NCBI RefSeq assembly: GCF_042680605.1
Contig: NZ_JBHUEE010000006.1
Coordinates: forward strand, 1-64,000
Reading direction: 5' to 3'
Length of the DNA: 64,000 nucleotides
Source: Allobogoriella deserti
Lineage (GTDB): Bacteria > Actinomycetota > Actinomycetes > Actinomycetales > Actinomycetaceae
In this document: positions 63,093 through 64,000 of the stretch, piece by piece
Position numbering within the stretch: position 1 is the stretch's first letter
Layout: every line of letters begins with the position of its first letter
Made by a program: the position numbers and the translations under genes
Notes under the pieces: model-generated
What the model was told of the DNA's origin: nothing
Database searches by the model: none
The model's input: only the letters and a program-made list of their open reading frames with translations

Positions 63093-63791
63093 TCTCGACT
63101 GGGACGGCGGCCGAAACCTCCGCGATCTGGGCGGCCTGCCGACGCCACTGTCCCCGACCGGTGCGACAGTGGCAGGACGGGTGGCCCGCGGCGCACGCCG
63201 GGAACTCATCACGACGAAAGGCTGGCTGGCAGCCGCGGAGTGGGGCATCCGGTCGATCGTCGACCTGCGCAGCCCCGCGGAGGTCGGGCCACTCGACGGC
63301 GACGCCAGTGACGCGCCACCCGACGTCGACGTCGTGCTCGCACCGACGGAGGACCAGACCCATCCCGAGTTCCGGGCCGCGTGCCTGCCCATCCTCGACT
63401 CGCCCGAGTACTGGCAGCACAACGTGCGCATTCTTCCCGGCCATGTCCGTGGCGCGCTGGAGGCGATCGCGAGGTAGCGCCGGGCACGCTCGTGCACTGC
63501 GCCGCCGGCCGCGACCGCACCGGCATGGTCTCCGCCCTGCTCCTCGCCAACGCCGGCGTCAGCCCCGAGGACGTCGTCGCCGACTACGCGGTGGCCGTCC
63601 GGACGATGGCCGGCGCTCCCGCACACGGCGGGCCAGGCCACGACCGGCAGGCGGCGTGGTGCGATGCCGAGGTGGCGACGTTCCTCGACGCCAATCTGGA
63701 CCACGTGAGGCTTTTTGCCGCCGCACCGCAGAATGTCCTCGACAGGCTCGGCGTGACAGACGAGACGCGCTCGCGGCTCCGCGCTCTCTAA
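63085..63791 (+). pseudogene. Tyrosine/serine protein phosphatase, frameshifted
   Basis: The first frame (63085-63477) encodes a Y_phosphatase3-type N-terminus (RNLRDLGGLPT, SIVDLRSPAEV) and stops at TAG 63475-63477. The C-terminal half with the P-loop HCAAGRDRTG (63499-63528) continues in another frame to 63791. Read with one shift near 63465-63475 the two parts give a normal-length enzyme of about 235 aa. Either a true frameshift mutation or a sequencing error; as given, the catalytic loop is not joined to the N-terminus. Confidence 0.7.
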
Positions 63792-64000
63792 CCGAACCAT
63801 AGGGACCTCTCCGTCGACCGATGCCCCACGTCGAACCACGATGAGCCCTGGCTGACCCGGAGAAACGGTGCGCTTACCGCGCCAGTGGGGGCAACGCACT
63901 TTGTACGGCATCACTGCCAAGGCCAGGATCATGCAAAGTAGCCCGGCGTGTTGGTGCAATCTGCACTGCATCCGCTGGGTCCGAGCAGATCACACCACCG
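63792..64000. other. Window end, nothing recognised
   Basis: 209 bases after the phosphatase remnant with no supported gene, RNA or repeat. Confidence 0.4.

Overview
This window is the replication-origin region of a high-GC Actinomycetota chromosome. The gene order (fhaA-fhaB-pstP-rodA-pbpA-pknA-pknB, pabA, a DUF881 gene, crgA, gyrA-gyrB-dciA-recF-gnd-dnaN-dnaA, rpmH-rnpA-yidD-yidC-khpB-rsmG-parA-parB, trxA-trxB-murJ, a NUDIX gene, pcnA, then ino1-padR, ponA, rpsF-ssb-rpsR-rplI, dnaB) is the conserved origin neighbourhood known from Mycobacterium and Micrococcales. DLW-39, DUF3566 and an aminotransferase/D-Ala-D-Ala-ligase pair between trxA and parB point to Micrococcales (Ruaniaceae/Bogoriellaceae-like). 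This is inferred from gene content only; genus cannot be fixed from the sequence alone.

Layout. 0-9.4 kb: tRNA-Leu and the signalling/elongation operon. 9.5-14.1 kb: pabA-like amidotransferase, DUF881 protein, CrgA, rhomboid protease, cyclophilin and a YtxH-like membrane protein. 14.2-24.6 kb (minus strand): tRNA-Ala, DLW-39, tRNA-Ile, DUF3566, gyrA, gyrB, dciA, recF, gnd, dnaN. 24.56-25.03 kb: oriC with DnaA boxes. 25.0-26.5 kb: dnaA. 26.9-30.2 kb: the rpmH to rsmG cluster. 30.25-33.8 kb: a gene-free 3.5-kb stretch carrying ten parS sites. 33.8-36.2 kb: parA-parB. 36.4-47.8 kb (minus strand): Ddl-like ligase, aminotransferase, thioredoxin system, a very long MurJ-pseudokinase protein, DUF6049 protein, NUDIX. 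47.9-57.5 kb: pcnA, MFS transporter, ino1-padR, a small purine-related pair, ponA. 57.7-62.6 kb: rpsF-ssb-rpsR-rplI, a MATE transporter, dnaB. 62.6-64.0 kb: remnants of genes, including a frameshifted phosphatase.

Function. Three jobs are encoded together: starting replication (oriC, DnaA, DnaN, RecF, DciA, gyrase, DnaB, SSB), segregating the origin (ParA, ParB, parS) and building the cell wall under phosphorylation control (PknA/PknB, PstP, FhaA/FhaB, RodA, PbpA, CrgA, MurJ, PonA). FhaA and the MurJ pseudokinase, which bind each other in Mycobacterium, lie on opposite sides of the origin here.

Beyond the genes, the most notable signals are: (i) the parS array, nine of ten sites being the same asymmetric 14-mer; (ii) a family of intergenic arrays with an exact 19-bp period at four 3'-end positions (14.5, 30.3, 36.3 and 49.4 kb), two of which bracket the parABS locus; (iii) tandem duplications that include the last codons of gyrB (51-bp unit) and of ino1 (86-bp unit); (iv) DnaA-box-like motifs upstream of gyrB and dnaB and near crgA, outside oriC; and (v) a probable S6:S18 autoregulatory RNA in the rpsF leader.
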